Assembly: GCA_018434685.1 (NCBI GenBank)
Contig: JAHDOV010000014.1
Span: 124,001 to 188,000, forward strand
Direction of reading: 5' to 3'
Source of the DNA: Deltaproteobacteria bacterium
GTDB taxonomy: Bacteria > Desulfobacterota > Desulfomonilia > UBA1062
DNA length: 64,000 nucleotides
In this document: positions 1-9,098 of the stretch, one piece after another
How positions within the stretch are numbered: the stretch's first letter is position 1
Layout: the number at the start of each line of letters is the position of its first letter
The notes under the pieces: generated by a model
What the model was told of the DNA's origin: nothing
Seen by the model: the letters and a program-made list of their open reading frames with translations, nothing else
The model's database searches: none
Program-made: the position numbers and the translations under genes

Positions 1-1
1 C

Positions 2-1039
2 CACATGGATCGATACTCCCAGATGGCCGTCGTTGCCGGCCTCGATGCGTATCATCAGGCCGCTCTCAAAGACGATTCATACCCCGTTTACCGAACCGGT
101 GTGCTCATCGGTACCGGCGCAGGCGGGGTAAATACCCTGGAAAGCCAGATCGCTGCATTCAACAGCCGCGGTCCCAGGAGGGTCTCCCCGCTGACGGCAC
201 CCATGTTCATCGGGAATTCCGCCTCTGCCGAGCTCGCGATGAGAATCCAGGCTAAAGGGCCGGGCATGGGCATCAGTTCTGCGTGCGCGACCGGCGGCCA
301 TGCCCTTGCCATTTCTCTGAGGCTCATCCAGTCGGGAGATGCAGACTGCATGATCGCCGGGGGTGTGGAGGCCTGTCTCACGCCGTTTGCCATCTCCGCC
401 TTTGCCGCCATGAAGGCGCTCTCGACGAGAAACGATGATCCAACTGGGGCATGCAGACCTTTCAGTATTGACCGGGACGGGTTTGTCATGTCAGAGGGCG
501 GTGCTGTGCTGGTCCTGGAAGACTACCTCAAGGCCAGGGGACGGGGTGCCCGGATACTTGCCGAGTTCTGCGGCGCGGGGATGAGCCAGGATGCCTTCCA
601 CATTGTGGCCCCGGACCCCGAGGGAGAGGCTGTCGCCTATGCCATACGAAAGGCCCTGAAGGATGCGGGGATCTCGCCGGATGATATCGGGTACATCAAT
701 GCGCACGGCACCTCGACCGTCCTGAACGACAAGGCCGAGACCGGGGTCATAAAGAAGGTCTTCGGCGCTCGGGCATATAAGGTCCCCGTCAGCTCCACAA
801 AATCCATGACCGGTCATCTTATCGGGGGTGCGGCGAGTCTTGAGACCGCCATCTGTGTGATGGTCCTGAACAACGGCATGATCCCTCCCACGATAAATCT
901 TGACAATAAGGACCCTGAGTGCGATCTGCACTACGTGCCGAATGAGGCCATCGATGCCGAGGTGTCGTACTGTCTGAACAACGCCTTTGGTTTCGGCGGC
1001 CAGAACGTGGCTCTGGTTGTCGGGAAGGACAGGGGATGA
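2..1039 (+). CDS. fabF: 3-oxoacyl-ACP synthase II (KAS II), 5'-truncated by window edge
   Basis: Condensing enzyme of type II fatty acid synthesis; it extends acyl-ACP with malonyl-ACP in the cytoplasm. The reading frame is open to the left window edge, and about 65-70 N-terminal residues of the usual ~410 are missing. The first visible residues (HMDRYSQMAV) match the family's internal DRYSQ segment, so the ATG at 5 is not the real start. Counting from that Met, the Cys-His-His triad is visible: Cys94 in SSACATGG, His234 in NAHGTST, His271 in KSMTGHLIGG. The stop overlaps rpiB by 4 bases (ATGA), so the two are probably translationally coupled. Confidence 0.95.
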   Translation, partial: HMDRYSQMAVVAGLDAYHQAALKDDSYPVYRTGVLIGTGAGGVNTLESQIAAFNSRGPRRVSPLTAPMFIGNSASAELAMRIQAKGPGMGISSACATGGHALAISLRLIQSGDADCMIAGGVEACLTPFAISAFAAMKALSTRNDDPTGACRPFSIDRDGFVMSEGGAVLVLEDYLKARGRGARILAEFCGAGMSQDAFHIVAPDPEGEAVAYAIRKALKDAGISPDDIGYINAHGTSTVLNDKAETGVIKKVFGARAYKVPVSSTKSMTGHLIGGAASLETAICVMVLNNGMIPPTINLDNKDPECDLHYVPNEAIDAEVSYCLNNAFGFGGQNVALVVGKDRG

Positions 1040-1491
1040 AGATCGGCGTCGCATGCGACCATGGCGGATACATATTAAAGGATCTCGTGCTGGAAGCAAT
1101 CAAGGACTGCGGCTGCGAGGCGATTGATCTCGGCACGCACGGCACGGCTTCGGTCGATTATCCGGACTATGCCGCCAGGGCGCTTTCCCTGCTCCAGAAT
1201 GGCGGGTGTGAACGGATCGTCCTCATCTGCGGCACCGGTATCGGTATGTCCCTGTGTGCAAACCGGGTCAGGGGGGTGCGGGGTGCCCTGTGCTTCGACC
1301 TGTATACCGCGCGCATGTCCCGGCAGCACAACGATTCCAACTGCCTTGTCCTGGGCGGCAGGGTCACCGGGCCTGCCGTGGCCAGAGAGATTGTCGAGGT
1401 ATGGCTCAAGACCGCCTTCGAAGGGGGGCGGCACCAGGCACGGCTGGACAAGATCGATACGCTCGCCGACATGGTATCCACAGACAAATGA
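1036..1491 (+). CDS. rpiB: Ribose-5-phosphate isomerase B
   Basis: Interconverts ribose 5-phosphate and ribulose 5-phosphate in the pentose phosphate pathway. The 151-residue protein has the RpiB/LacAB signature: N-terminal CDHGG (residues 7-11), the loop CGTGIGMS with catalytic Cys65, and QHND with His98 for ring opening. Length is normal for the family. It overlaps fabF by 4 bases and is followed 29 bases later by glyA. Ribulose 5-phosphate is also a precursor used by RibBA downstream, which fits the surrounding pathway. Confidence 0.95.
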   Translation: MKIGVACDHGGYILKDLVLEAIKDCGCEAIDLGTHGTASVDYPDYAARALSLLQNGGCERIVLICGTGIGMSLCANRVRGVRGALCFDLYTARMSRQHNDSNCLVLGGRVTGPAVAREIVEVWLKTAFEGGRHQARLDKIDTLADMVSTDK

Positions 1492-1520
1492 TAAATGAGC
1501 TTGAGAGATAGGAGATTTCT

Positions 1521-2768
1521 ATGAGTATGGAGAACGTTAAGAGGACGGACCCGCAACTGTACGACGCCATCATGGGCGAACTGAAGAGACAGCAGGACAA
1601 GCTGGAGCTCATCGCTTCGGAGAACATCGTTTCCGAGGCAGTGCTCGAGGCACAGGGTTCTGTCATGACGAACAAGTACGCCGAGGGGTATCCTTCCAAG
1701 AGATACTACGGAGGCTGCGAGTATGTCGATGTCGCAGAAGACCTGGCGATTGCCAGGGCAAAGGAGCTCTTCGGGGCCGATCATGCCAATGTCCAGCCCC
1801 ATTCCGGTTCTCAGGCGAATATGGCCGTGTATTTCACCATCCTGGAGCCGGGGGATACGTACCTCGGGATGAGCCTTCCGCATGGCGGGCACCTGTCCAT
1901 GGGATCTCCGGTGAACTTCTCGGGAAAGATCTATAACGTGGTTCCCTACGGGGTTCGTGAAGACACGCACCGGATAGATTACGATCAGCTGCGCGACCTT
2001 GCCAGGAAGCACAATCCCAAGCTCATCATCGCAGGGGCGAGCGCATATCCGCGGATCATCGAATACAAGATTTTCAAGGAGATTGCGGACGAGGTCGGCG
2101 CCTACTTCATGGTGGATATGGCCCATATCGCCGGACTGGTGGCCACAGGGCTGCATCCGAGCCCGGTACCCTATGCTGATTTCGTCACCACCACGACCCA
2201 CAAGACCCTGCGGGGACCCCGCGGCGGCATGGTGCTGTGCAAGGAACAGTTCGCAAAGAAGCTGAATTCCAGCCTTTTCCCGGGCATGCAGGGAGGCCCT
2301 CTCATGCATGTGATCGCCGCCAAGGCAGTTGCATTCAAGGAGGCGATGACTCCCGAGTTCAAGCAGTACCAGACCCAGGTCATCAAGAATGCGCAGGCCC
2401 TGGCAGAGGCCCTCATGGCCCTCGACTTCAGGCTCATCTCCGGCGGCACAGACAACCACCTCATGCTCGTGGACCTCACGAACAAGGATATAACCGGAAA
2501 GGATGCAGAGGCATACCTCGACCTGGCATGGATTACGGCCAACAAAAACACCATCCCCTTCGAGACGAAGAGTCCGTTCGTCACCTCCGGCATACGGCTT
2601 GGAACCCCGGCACTCACCACGCGGGGAATGAGGGAGGCGGACATGAAACAGGTTGCGTCGCTGATCGGCCGGGTCATCGATGCCAAGGGGGACAGCGAAG
2701 TCATAGAACAGGTCAAGAAAGAGGTGATAGAGCTCACCTCCCGGTTCCCCATATACCAGAGGATGTGA
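1521..2768 (+). CDS. glyA: Serine hydroxymethyltransferase
   Basis: PLP enzyme that converts serine and tetrahydrofolate to glycine and 5,10-methylene-tetrahydrofolate. At 415 residues it is full length. Visible landmarks are the N-terminal [10 protein letters not shown] segment, the SGSQAN loop, VDMAHIAGL, and the PLP lysine (Lys228) in [14 protein letters not shown]. The start is supported by GGAG about 9 bases upstream. It sits between rpiB and nrdR. Its product pool links it functionally to the folD-gcv block at 20-25 kb, although the two are not adjacent. Confidence 0.97.
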   Translation: MSMENVKRTDPQLYDAIMGELKRQQDKLELIASENIVSEAVLEAQGSVMTNKYAEGYPSKRYYGGCEYVDVAEDLAIARAKELFGADHANVQPHSGSQANMAVYFTILEPGDTYLGMSLPHGGHLSMGSPVNFSGKIYNVVPYGVREDTHRIDYDQLRDLARKHNPKLIIAGASAYPRIIEYKIFKEIADEVGAYFMVDMAHIAGLVATGLHPSPVPYADFVTTTTHKTLRGPRGGMVLCKEQFAKKLNSSLFPGMQGGPLMHVIAAKAVAFKEAMTPEFKQYQTQVIKNAQALAEALMALDFRLISGGTDNHLMLVDLTNKDITGKDAEAYLDLAWITANKNTIPFETKSPFVTSGIRLGTPALTTRGMREADMKQVASLIGRVIDAKGDSEVIEQVKKEVIELTSRFPIYQRM

Positions 2769-2771
2769 TCC

Positions 2772-3230
2772 ATGCGTTGCCCCAGGTGTTCTGGACTCGA
2801 AGACAAGGTTATCCAGTCCAGGATAAGCCGGGATGGGAGTACCATCAGGCGCCGGAGAGAGTGCGACCTGTGCGGGTATCGCTTCACCACCTACGAGAAG
2901 GTGGAGGAGTTCTTTCCCCTGGTCATCAAGAAAGACGGGCGGAGGGAGGCCTTCGACCCTCACAAGGTGACCTCCGGCATGATCACCGCCTGTGAAAAAC
3001 GCCCGGTGAGCATGGAACAGATTGAAGCCATAAAAGATGCGATCGCCCAGGACATCCAGGCAAAATGGGACAAGGAAGTCCCCTCTTCATATATCGGAGA
3101 AAGGGTTATGGAGGCCCTTCACCGTCTCGATCCCGTGGCATATGTCCGTTTCGCTTCGGTCTACCGTGATTTCAAGGATGTGAGCGAATTCATGGAGGAG
3201 ATCAAGGGCCTGGACAAAGACAGGAAATGA
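2772..3230 (+). CDS. nrdR: Transcriptional repressor NrdR
   Basis: Nucleotide-sensing repressor of ribonucleotide reductase genes. The 152-residue protein has the N-terminal zinc ribbon, MRCPRC...CDLCGYRFTTYE (two CxxC pairs), followed by an ATP-cone domain (residues ~46-140) beginning VIKKDGRREAFD. It starts 3 bases after the glyA stop and its own stop overlaps ribD by 4 bases. The glyA-nrdR-ribD order recurs in proteobacteria. No nrd genes lie in this window, so its targets are elsewhere. Confidence 0.96.
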   Translation: MRCPRCSGLEDKVIQSRISRDGSTIRRRRECDLCGYRFTTYEKVEEFFPLVIKKDGRREAFDPHKVTSGMITACEKRPVSMEQIEAIKDAIAQDIQAKWDKEVPSSYIGERVMEALHRLDPVAYVRFASVYRDFKDVSEFMEEIKGLDKDRK

Positions 3231-4315
3231 AGTCCGACAGTACCTATATGAGGCAGGCGCTTTCGCTTGCGAAAAAGGGTCTGGGGAGAACTGCGCCGAA
3301 TCCCCCGGTGGGTGCGGTCGTAGTGAAGGACGGCCGGGTGATCGGCAAGGGATTTCACCCAAAGGCCGGTCTTCCCCATGCCGAGGTGTATGCCCTGAGG
3401 GATGCCGGGGAGGCTGCCCGCGGTGCAAGCCTGTACGTCACCCTCGAGCCGTGCTCCCATCACGGCAAGACCCCTCCCTGCACCGAAGCGGTCCTGGCCG
3501 CAGGGATCAGCCGGGTGGTGGTGGGAACCCTCGATCCCAATCCCCTTGTTGCGGGCCGCGGCATAGAAAGACTTCGCGCCGCCGGTCTCGATGTGGTCGT
3601 CGGGGTTGAAGAACAGCAGGCACGGGACCTTATCAGGTGGTATACCTGCTGGATGCTCTCAGGACGTCCCTTTGTGATAGCCAAGGCTGCCATGACGCTT
3701 GACGGACGGGTGGCAACGCCCGGCGGGGACTCGAAGTGGATCAGTTCGGAGGCATCGCGGACAATGGTCCATGAGCTCAGGAACCATGCCGACGGAATCC
3801 TCGTGGGCATCTCCACGGTGCTCAGGGACGATCCCCTGCTCACCTGCAGGATCGAGGGCGGCAGAGATCCCTTGCGGATCATCATCGACAGGGACTACCG
3901 GGTCGCACCCTCGGCACGGTGTCTGGGAAGCAACTGCATGGTGTTCACGTCCCGGGTGCCGGAAAGCAGGCCCGAGATCATGGAGACCGGGACCACGGTG
4001 GTTCAGGCACAGCCTGATGCCTCGGGACGGTTTGTCTGGGAGGACATCCTCGCACGGCTCGGCGCAATGGGACTCCATGCAATCCTGGTGGAGGGGGGGA
4101 GTTCCATACACTCGAGCCTCATACGCTCCCGCCTCGTCGACCAGATCCTGCTGTTTGTGGCGCCGAAACTCCTCGGCGGCGGAATCCCACTGGTTCAGTG
4201 GGGGGCGCCGGAAAGGATTGCAGATGCGTATTCGCTTGTGGTAACACGGGTCACAACTATCGGAGGTGATGTCCTCATCGAGGCATCCCTGGAGGATTCA
4301 TGTTTACCGGTTTGA
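3227..4315 (+). CDS. ribD: Bifunctional riboflavin deaminase/reductase RibD
   Basis: Performs the second and third steps of riboflavin synthesis: deamination of the pyrimidine, then NADPH-dependent reduction of the ribosyl side chain. The N-terminal deaminase domain shows the zinc site HAE (His51, Glu53) and PCSHHGKTPPC (Cys76, Cys85). The C-terminal reductase (~150-360) begins FVIAKAAMTLDGRVA. The 362-residue length is typical. It overlaps nrdR by 4 bases and ribE by 16. Confidence 0.97.
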   Translation: MKSDSTYMRQALSLAKKGLGRTAPNPPVGAVVVKDGRVIGKGFHPKAGLPHAEVYALRDAGEAARGASLYVTLEPCSHHGKTPPCTEAVLAAGISRVVVGTLDPNPLVAGRGIERLRAAGLDVVVGVEEQQARDLIRWYTCWMLSGRPFVIAKAAMTLDGRVATPGGDSKWISSEASRTMVHELRNHADGILVGISTVLRDDPLLTCRIEGGRDPLRIIIDRDYRVAPSARCLGSNCMVFTSRVPESRPEIMETGTTVVQAQPDASGRFVWEDILARLGAMGLHAILVEGGSSIHSSLIRSRLVDQILLFVAPKLLGGGIPLVQWGAPERIADAYSLVVTRVTTIGGDVLIEASLEDSCLPV

Positions 4316-4935
4316 TAGAAGCTGTCGGCAAGGTCGTCGGGATAAGGCCGATGGAGCGGGGCTTTGATCTCGATATCGAGGCAGGGTTCGATCTGCATGA
4401 GGACAGGCTCGGAGACAGCGTTGCCGTAAACGGCGTGTGCCTGACCATTACCAGGATGCGGGGCAGCGTCTTTACGGCGACCGCCTCTGCCGAGACCGTT
4501 TCGCGCTCCACCCTGGGCACGCTCACCCCGGGCTCGAAGGTCAATATCGAGCGCGCCATGACGCTTTCCTCGCGTCTCGGTGGGCACCTCGTCCTCGGTC
4601 ATGTGGATACGGTAGGTACCATTGCCGAAATACAGACTGCGGGAGAATCCATCCGGCTGAAGATACGGTTCGATCAGGGCTTTTCCCGCTATGTCATCGA
4701 GAAGGGGTCCATTGCCGTGGACGGGGTGTCACTCACGATCAACCGTGTTCATCCCGATGCCTTCGAGGTGAATATCATACCATATACAGCCAAGACCGTT
4801 TCCTTGACACTCAAAGGGCCTGGTGATAGGGTGAACCTCGAATTTGACATCATAGGAAAGTACGTCGAGAGGCTGCTGCACAAAGACAACAACACGAACC
4901 TTGAGGATCTTCTGAAAAAGCAAGGTTTTATATAA
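4300..4935 (+). CDS. ribE: Riboflavin synthase, alpha subunit
   Basis: Dismutates two 6,7-dimethyl-8-ribityllumazine molecules into riboflavin plus the diamino-pyrimidine precursor, the last step of the pathway. The 211-residue protein begins with the invariant MFTGLIE and contains two tandem lumazine-binding barrels (about 1-95 and 98-200), each with a VNGVCLT/VDGVSLT motif. The start lies inside the end of ribD. Some annotations call this gene ribC. Confidence 0.97.
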   Translation: MFTGLIEAVGKVVGIRPMERGFDLDIEAGFDLHEDRLGDSVAVNGVCLTITRMRGSVFTATASAETVSRSTLGTLTPGSKVNIERAMTLSSRLGGHLVLGHVDTVGTIAEIQTAGESIRLKIRFDQGFSRYVIEKGSIAVDGVSLTINRVHPDAFEVNIIPYTAKTVSLTLKGPGDRVNLEFDIIGKYVERLLHKDNNTNLEDLLKKQGFI

Positions 4936-4948
4936 AAGGAGTTACAAG

Positions 4949-6151
4949 ATGCCTACATGCACCGTTGAAGAAGCGCTGGAAGAACTGAAACAAGGCAGAA
5001 TGATCATCCTCGTGGATGATGAGGATCGCGAGAACGAGGGCGATCTCACCATGGCTGCGGAGTTCATCAGCCCGGAGGCCATCAATTTCATGGCAAAATA
5101 CGGCAGGGGCCTGATATGTCTCGCCCTTGACTCAAAGATTGTTGATAATCTCGAACTCCCGCTGATGGTTCGGGACAATACGAGCAAATTCGGCACCGGG
5201 TTCACCATTTCCATAGAAGCCAAACGAGGGGTATCGACCGGGATATCGGCTGCCGACCGGGCCATAACTATCAGGACCGCGATTGCGGAGAATACGAGGG
5301 CGCATGACCTTGCCTGTCCCGGGCACGTGTTTCCCCTGCGGGCACGGGAAGGCGGTACACTCGTGAGGACCGGCCAGACAGAGGGTTCGGTTGATCTGTG
5401 CACCATGGCCGGATTGAGGCCCGGGGCAGTCATATGTGAGATCATGAACGACGACGGCACCATGGCACGGCGGCCTGAGCTCGAGGAGTTCTCGCAGAAG
5501 CACGGCCTGAAGATATGCACCATTGCAGATATCATTGCCTACCGGATCAAACATGAAACCCTGGTCCGCGAGGTCGTGCGGGCCTGCCTTCCCACGCCAT
5601 ACGGTGATTTCCAGCTCATCGGATTTGAAAATGATATCGATCACAAGGAACATGTGGCGCTGGTCAAGGGAGAGATGAATCCGGAGGATCCGGTCCTGGT
5701 GAGGGTGCATTCCGAGTGCCTCACGGGCGATGTTCTTCACTCGCTTCGGTGCGACTGCGGAGAACAGCTCCACCGGGCCATGGAGATGATAGAGGAAGAA
5801 GGCAGAGGCGTCATCGTCTACATGCGGCAGGAAGGCAGGGGAATAGGGCTCATCAACAAGCTCAAGGCGTACCATCTCCAGGACAACGGAAGGGATACGG
5901 TGGAGGCGAATGTCGAACTGGGCTTTGAGCCGGACCTGCGCGATTACGGCATCGGGGCGCAGATCCTGGTTTCTCTGGGGGTGAGGAAGATGAGGATGAT
6001 GACGAATAACCCCAAGAAGATCATAGGCCTTGAGGGGTTCGCCCTCGAGATCACAGAAAGGGTCCCGATCGAAATCCCGCCCACAGAACAGAACAAGAAG
6101 TACCTGAAGACCAAGAAGGAAAAGATGGGACATATACTGGAGGTTGTATAG
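4949..6151 (+). CDS. ribBA: Bifunctional DHBP synthase / GTP cyclohydrolase II
   Basis: Makes both riboflavin precursors: 3,4-dihydroxy-2-butanone 4-phosphate from ribulose 5-phosphate (N-terminal half) and the pyrimidine from GTP (C-terminal half). The acidic metal loop [11 protein letters not shown] lies at residues 23-33. The GTP cyclohydrolase II zinc cysteines are Cys257, Cys268 and Cys270 in the segment ending RCDCGEQL, followed by RQEGRGIGL. Both active sites look intact. An AAAGGAG ribosome site precedes the ATG, and the stop abuts ribH with no spacing. Confidence 0.97.
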   Translation: MPTCTVEEALEELKQGRMIILVDDEDRENEGDLTMAAEFISPEAINFMAKYGRGLICLALDSKIVDNLELPLMVRDNTSKFGTGFTISIEAKRGVSTGISAADRAITIRTAIAENTRAHDLACPGHVFPLRAREGGTLVRTGQTEGSVDLCTMAGLRPGAVICEIMNDDGTMARRPELEEFSQKHGLKICTIADIIAYRIKHETLVREVVRACLPTPYGDFQLIGFENDIDHKEHVALVKGEMNPEDPVLVRVHSECLTGDVLHSLRCDCGEQLHRAMEMIEEEGRGVIVYMRQEGRGIGLINKLKAYHLQDNGRDTVEANVELGFEPDLRDYGIGAQILVSLGVRKMRMMTNNPKKIIGLEGFALEITERVPIEIPPTEQNKKYLKTKKEKMGHILEVV

Positions 6152-6616
6152 ATGGCTCTTGTGATAGAGGGTAAATTATTCGGCAAGGGGAAAAAGGTTT
6201 CTATTATTGCCAGCAGGTTCAACGACTTCATCACGGCACGGCTCGTAGAGGGCGCGATCGATGCGCTTGCCCGTCATGGCGTGCAGGAGAAGGACATTAC
6301 CGTCTACCGGGTACCAGGCGCCTTTGAGATCCCTCCGGTTGCGAAAAAGCTCGCAGCAGGTGCAAAGACAGACGGCATCATCTGTCTCGGTGCGGTCATC
6401 AGGGGCTCTACCCCGCATTTCGACTACGTGGCTGCCGAGGCCAGCAAGGGGATTGCGCACGTGTCCCTGGAGGCACAGTGCCCGGTCATATTCGGGGTCC
6501 TTACTACCGATACCATCGAACAGGCAATAGAGCGGGCAGGAACGAAGGCCGGTAACAAGGGCTTCGATGCTGCCATGGCACTTCTTGAATTGATGGACCT
6601 GTATGCTCAACTCTAA
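6152..6616 (+). CDS. ribH: 6,7-dimethyl-8-ribityllumazine synthase
   Basis: Condenses the RibD-derived pyrimidine with the butanone phosphate from RibBA; the product feeds RibE. The 154-residue protein has the family's RFNDFIT segment, the VPGAFEIP strand, and the substrate loop [14 protein letters not shown]. The ATG immediately follows the ribBA stop codon. With ribD, ribE and ribBA, the whole GTP-to-riboflavin enzyme set (except the uncommitted phosphatase) is here in one operon. Confidence 0.97.
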   Translation: MALVIEGKLFGKGKKVSIIASRFNDFITARLVEGAIDALARHGVQEKDITVYRVPGAFEIPPVAKKLAAGAKTDGIICLGAVIRGSTPHFDYVAAEASKGIAHVSLEAQCPVIFGVLTTDTIEQAIERAGTKAGNKGFDAAMALLELMDLYAQL

Positions 6617-6624
6617 GCACCGAT

Positions 6625-7047
6625 ATGAGACTCAGGACAAAGGCTCGAGAAGTAGCTCTGCAGTACCTGTATCAGGTTGATGTTACCTCCAGTCATACCG
6701 AGAGGACCCTTGATGAATTCATTTCCCATTTCGTCGAGGATGAAGAGGTTATCCCGTATGCCAAAGAGGTGATAGACGGGGTATATACACACCTTGCCCG
6801 TATCGATGCACTCATAGAGCAGGCATCCGAGAACTGGACCGTGAGCCGCATGTCGAGCACTGACCGGTGTATCTTGCGGATCGCCACCTATGAACTTGCG
6901 TACAGGCCCGACATACCGTACAAGGTGGCTATAAACGAGGGGATTGAACTGGCGAAACGGTTCGGATCCCCGCGATTCCCCGCATTTGCAAACGGAGTTC
7001 TCGACAGGGTGCGGACCGAGGTTTCCTTGCATGGAAGTGTATGTTGA
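6625..7047 (+). CDS. nusB: Transcription antitermination factor NusB
   Basis: All-helical RNA-binding factor that acts with NusE (S10) at boxA in rRNA antitermination. The 140-residue protein shows the typical start (RTKAREVALQYLYQ), the ILRIATYEL helix and the C-terminal VAINEGIELAKRFG...FANGVLDRV signature. It follows ribH by 8 bases, a common ribH-nusB arrangement. Its 3' end overlaps the next gene by 17 bases. Confidence 0.96.
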   Translation: MRLRTKAREVALQYLYQVDVTSSHTERTLDEFISHFVEDEEVIPYAKEVIDGVYTHLARIDALIEQASENWTVSRMSSTDRCILRIATYELAYRPDIPYKVAINEGIELAKRFGSPRFPAFANGVLDRVRTEVSLHGSVC

Positions 7048-7576
7048 CAAACGGGACATGCGGCAGATCCCCTGCAGCCTCTTCGGCTTGTGGCACTTCA
7101 GTGACGAGAGGCCGCTCAAGGGTATTACCGGCCTTGTGGACTGGAGACTCGATGCAAAGATCTCCCATCTGATCATCTCCGGTAAAATACAGGGGTATTG
7201 GGGTGAGAAAGTGATGCTTGGGTCACATGACGCACTTCCCGGAAAAGAGATCATCCTTATCGGTCTCGGGCCTGTCGATGATTTCGGCCGCGACCGGATG
7301 CGGGATGCGGGCAGGATCATGGCGAGAACGGTACTGACCCTCAATCAGACTACCATCTGCATGTCTCTGCCGGGCAGCGGCATTGCGGGCCTGGACACGG
7401 TCATCATCGCAGAGCATGTGCTCTACGGCCTTGCCTGCGAGGCCGCAGATACCCCCCTTGTCCCCTGGATCATGTGCAGCCCCGATGAACTTGATGAGAC
7501 GCTTCTGGGCTTTCAGAAGACGAAGGTCTCTCTGAAGTCCATGGTGCAGACAGACATTATCCAGGTGAAGCCATGA
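7031..7576 (+). CDS. Stand-alone M17 peptidase N-terminal (macro-like) domain protein
   Basis: This 181-residue protein resembles the N-terminal, non-catalytic domain of leucyl aminopeptidases (macro-type fold). Features include the strand KEIILIGLGPVDDFGRDRMR, a helix rich in small residues, and ICMSLPGSGIAGLD. No M17 catalytic domain follows, so it is unlikely to be a peptidase; nucleotide or metabolite binding is only a guess from the fold. The frame is open farther upstream inside nusB, but the ATG at 7031 gives the natural N-terminus. It overlaps nusB by 17 bases and trkA by 4. Confidence 0.7.
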   Translation: MEVYVDKRDMRQIPCSLFGLWHFSDERPLKGITGLVDWRLDAKISHLIISGKIQGYWGEKVMLGSHDALPGKEIILIGLGPVDDFGRDRMRDAGRIMARTVLTLNQTTICMSLPGSGIAGLDTVIIAEHVLYGLACEAADTPLVPWIMCSPDELDETLLGFQKTKVSLKSMVQTDIIQVKP

Positions 7577-8943
7577 GTGTCCTCATCGTTGGTGCCGGCG
7601 ACGTCGGCTTCATGATTGCCAAGCGCCTCACCGAGGAAGATATCGATGTCTACATCGTCGAGAAGGACGAGGCAAAGGTCGCCAAATTGACCCAGATGCT
7701 CGATGCACAGGTGATATGGGGCAGCGGTTCGAGCATCAAGACACTCAAGAAGGCCAATATCGAGCATGCCGAGATGCTCATAGCAGTAACCGACTCCGAC
7801 GAGGTGAATCTCGTCGCCTCCTTCATAGCCGGCTCCTTTTCCGATATCCCCACCAAGATCGTCAGGATCCGGGGCAAGGAGTATGAATCGTCGAAGAAGA
7901 TCTTTGAAAAGGAATACCTGGACATCGATCTCATCATCAATCCCGAACTCGAGGCAACCCGCACCATCGTCAACATACTCGACATCCCCGGGTCGCAGGA
8001 TGCCGTATCAGTCGCAGACGGACGGATACGGCTCGGCGGGTTCAAAATCGGCGGCAACTCTCCCCTGATAAACAAGAATCTTCAGGAGATTTCCATGGCC
8101 GGGACCGGGGTTAGTTTCCTCATTACCGCCATTCTCAGGCAGGGAAGGCTCCTCATCCCCAAGGGCAGTGACCAGATACTGCCCGGTGACCGGGTCTACA
8201 TCGTGCTGGACCAGGAGGACAACCGGGATATTCTGTCGTACCTGGGCTCGAATGCAAGGCCCACACACAATGTCATGATTTACGGGGGGAGCATCACCGG
8301 GGAGATGCTCGCCGAACAGCTCGAGAAAAAGAATATGAACATCAAGCTCATAGAGCACGATGAGAAGCGGTGTATCGAATTGAGCGAGAAACTCTCGCGG
8401 ACAACCGTGCTGAATTCCCCGACCATGAACAGGGAACTGCTGGAAACCGAGCGGGTGGCCCATCAGGATGCCTTCATCGCAGTGTCCAACGACGAAGAGG
8501 CCAATATCCTTTCCGCCCTCCTGGCAAAACGGATCGGCAATCCCCATGTGATCTCCCTGGTGAACAACATCGACTACATATCCCTGGTGAGCGACATCGG
8601 GGTGGATGCGGTGGTCAACCCCCGCATGGTGGCGGTTGCGAAGATCCTGCAGTTCATCAGGAAGGGGAAGATCTTCTCCATCACCAGCCTTTCCGACATC
8701 GAGGCAGAGGTTGTCGAGGTCGAGGCCATGGAAACCTCAGACCTGGTGGAGAGGCCCATAAAAGACATACGGTGGCCTCGGGACGCCATCATTGCAGGGG
8801 TGATCAGGGGCGGACAGGGCAGGGTGATCGTGCCGCGCGGTGATACCATCATCGATCCGGGAGACCGCGTCATCATCTTTGCCAAGAGGGGCGCAATGCC
8901 CAAGGTGGAGCAGGTGCTCAGCGTCAAGCTGAATTATTTCTGA
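7573..8943 (+). CDS. trkA: Trk potassium uptake regulatory protein TrkA
   Basis: Cytoplasmic, peripheral NAD(H)/ATP-binding gating subunit of the Trk K+ transporter. The 456-residue protein is a tandem of two RCK units. The first Rossmann motif is VGAGDVGFMIAKRL (residues ~5-18), the second is YGGSITGEMLAEQLE (~237-251), and each is followed by a TrkA-C domain. It overlaps the upstream macro-like gene by 4 bases and lies 155 bases before trkH, its membrane partner. Confidence 0.95.
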   Translation: MSVLIVGAGDVGFMIAKRLTEEDIDVYIVEKDEAKVAKLTQMLDAQVIWGSGSSIKTLKKANIEHAEMLIAVTDSDEVNLVASFIAGSFSDIPTKIVRIRGKEYESSKKIFEKEYLDIDLIINPELEATRTIVNILDIPGSQDAVSVADGRIRLGGFKIGGNSPLINKNLQEISMAGTGVSFLITAILRQGRLLIPKGSDQILPGDRVYIVLDQEDNRDILSYLGSNARPTHNVMIYGGSITGEMLAEQLEKKNMNIKLIEHDEKRCIELSEKLSRTTVLNSPTMNRELLETERVAHQDAFIAVSNDEEANILSALLAKRIGNPHVISLVNNIDYISLVSDIGVDAVVNPRMVAVAKILQFIRKGKIFSITSLSDIEAEVVEVEAMETSDLVERPIKDIRWPRDAIIAGVIRGGQGRVIVPRGDTIIDPGDRVIIFAKRGAMPKVEQVLSVKLNYF

Positions 8944-9098
8944 TGGAGGCCCACTTCCCGGGGGCACCGGCCGGTGAGTGTCGGCGGGGCATGTGGTGGC
9001 CGTTTGTGAACAGGGCAGGCTTCTTCAGCTGAGAAGCCGGGGACAGGGAGGTAGGGATCATCTGCACGGGCTTGTGAGGCCGTGTTCTCTATGCCGAT
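8944..9098 (+). other. Structured trkA-trkH spacer with several inverted repeats
   Basis: This 155-base spacer has no convincing reading frame but holds a 12-base perfect palindrome (CACCGGCCGGTG), a 7-bp hairpin GGCTTCT/AGAAGCC (9018-9024 with 9032-9038), and a weaker CACGG/CCGTG stem. No U-tract follows, so these are not obvious terminators. It may be a leader that sets trkH expression, or simply GC-rich spacer. I could not match it to the c-di-AMP (ydaO) riboswitch consensus by eye. Confidence 0.35.

Noticed and set aside
2-1039. fabF as a pseudogene lacking its N-terminus
   Set aside because: The frame continues to the window edge; the missing part is simply outside the window.
1167-2963. 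Long open frame on the minus strand opposite rpiB/glyA
   Set aside because: It is the mirror of a strongly coding glyA in a GC-rich genome, has no ribosome site and no protein-like composition.
3227-4320. FMN riboswitch for the rib genes
   Set aside because: ribD overlaps nrdR, so there is no leader, and no RFN-type sequence is seen upstream of the internal genes.
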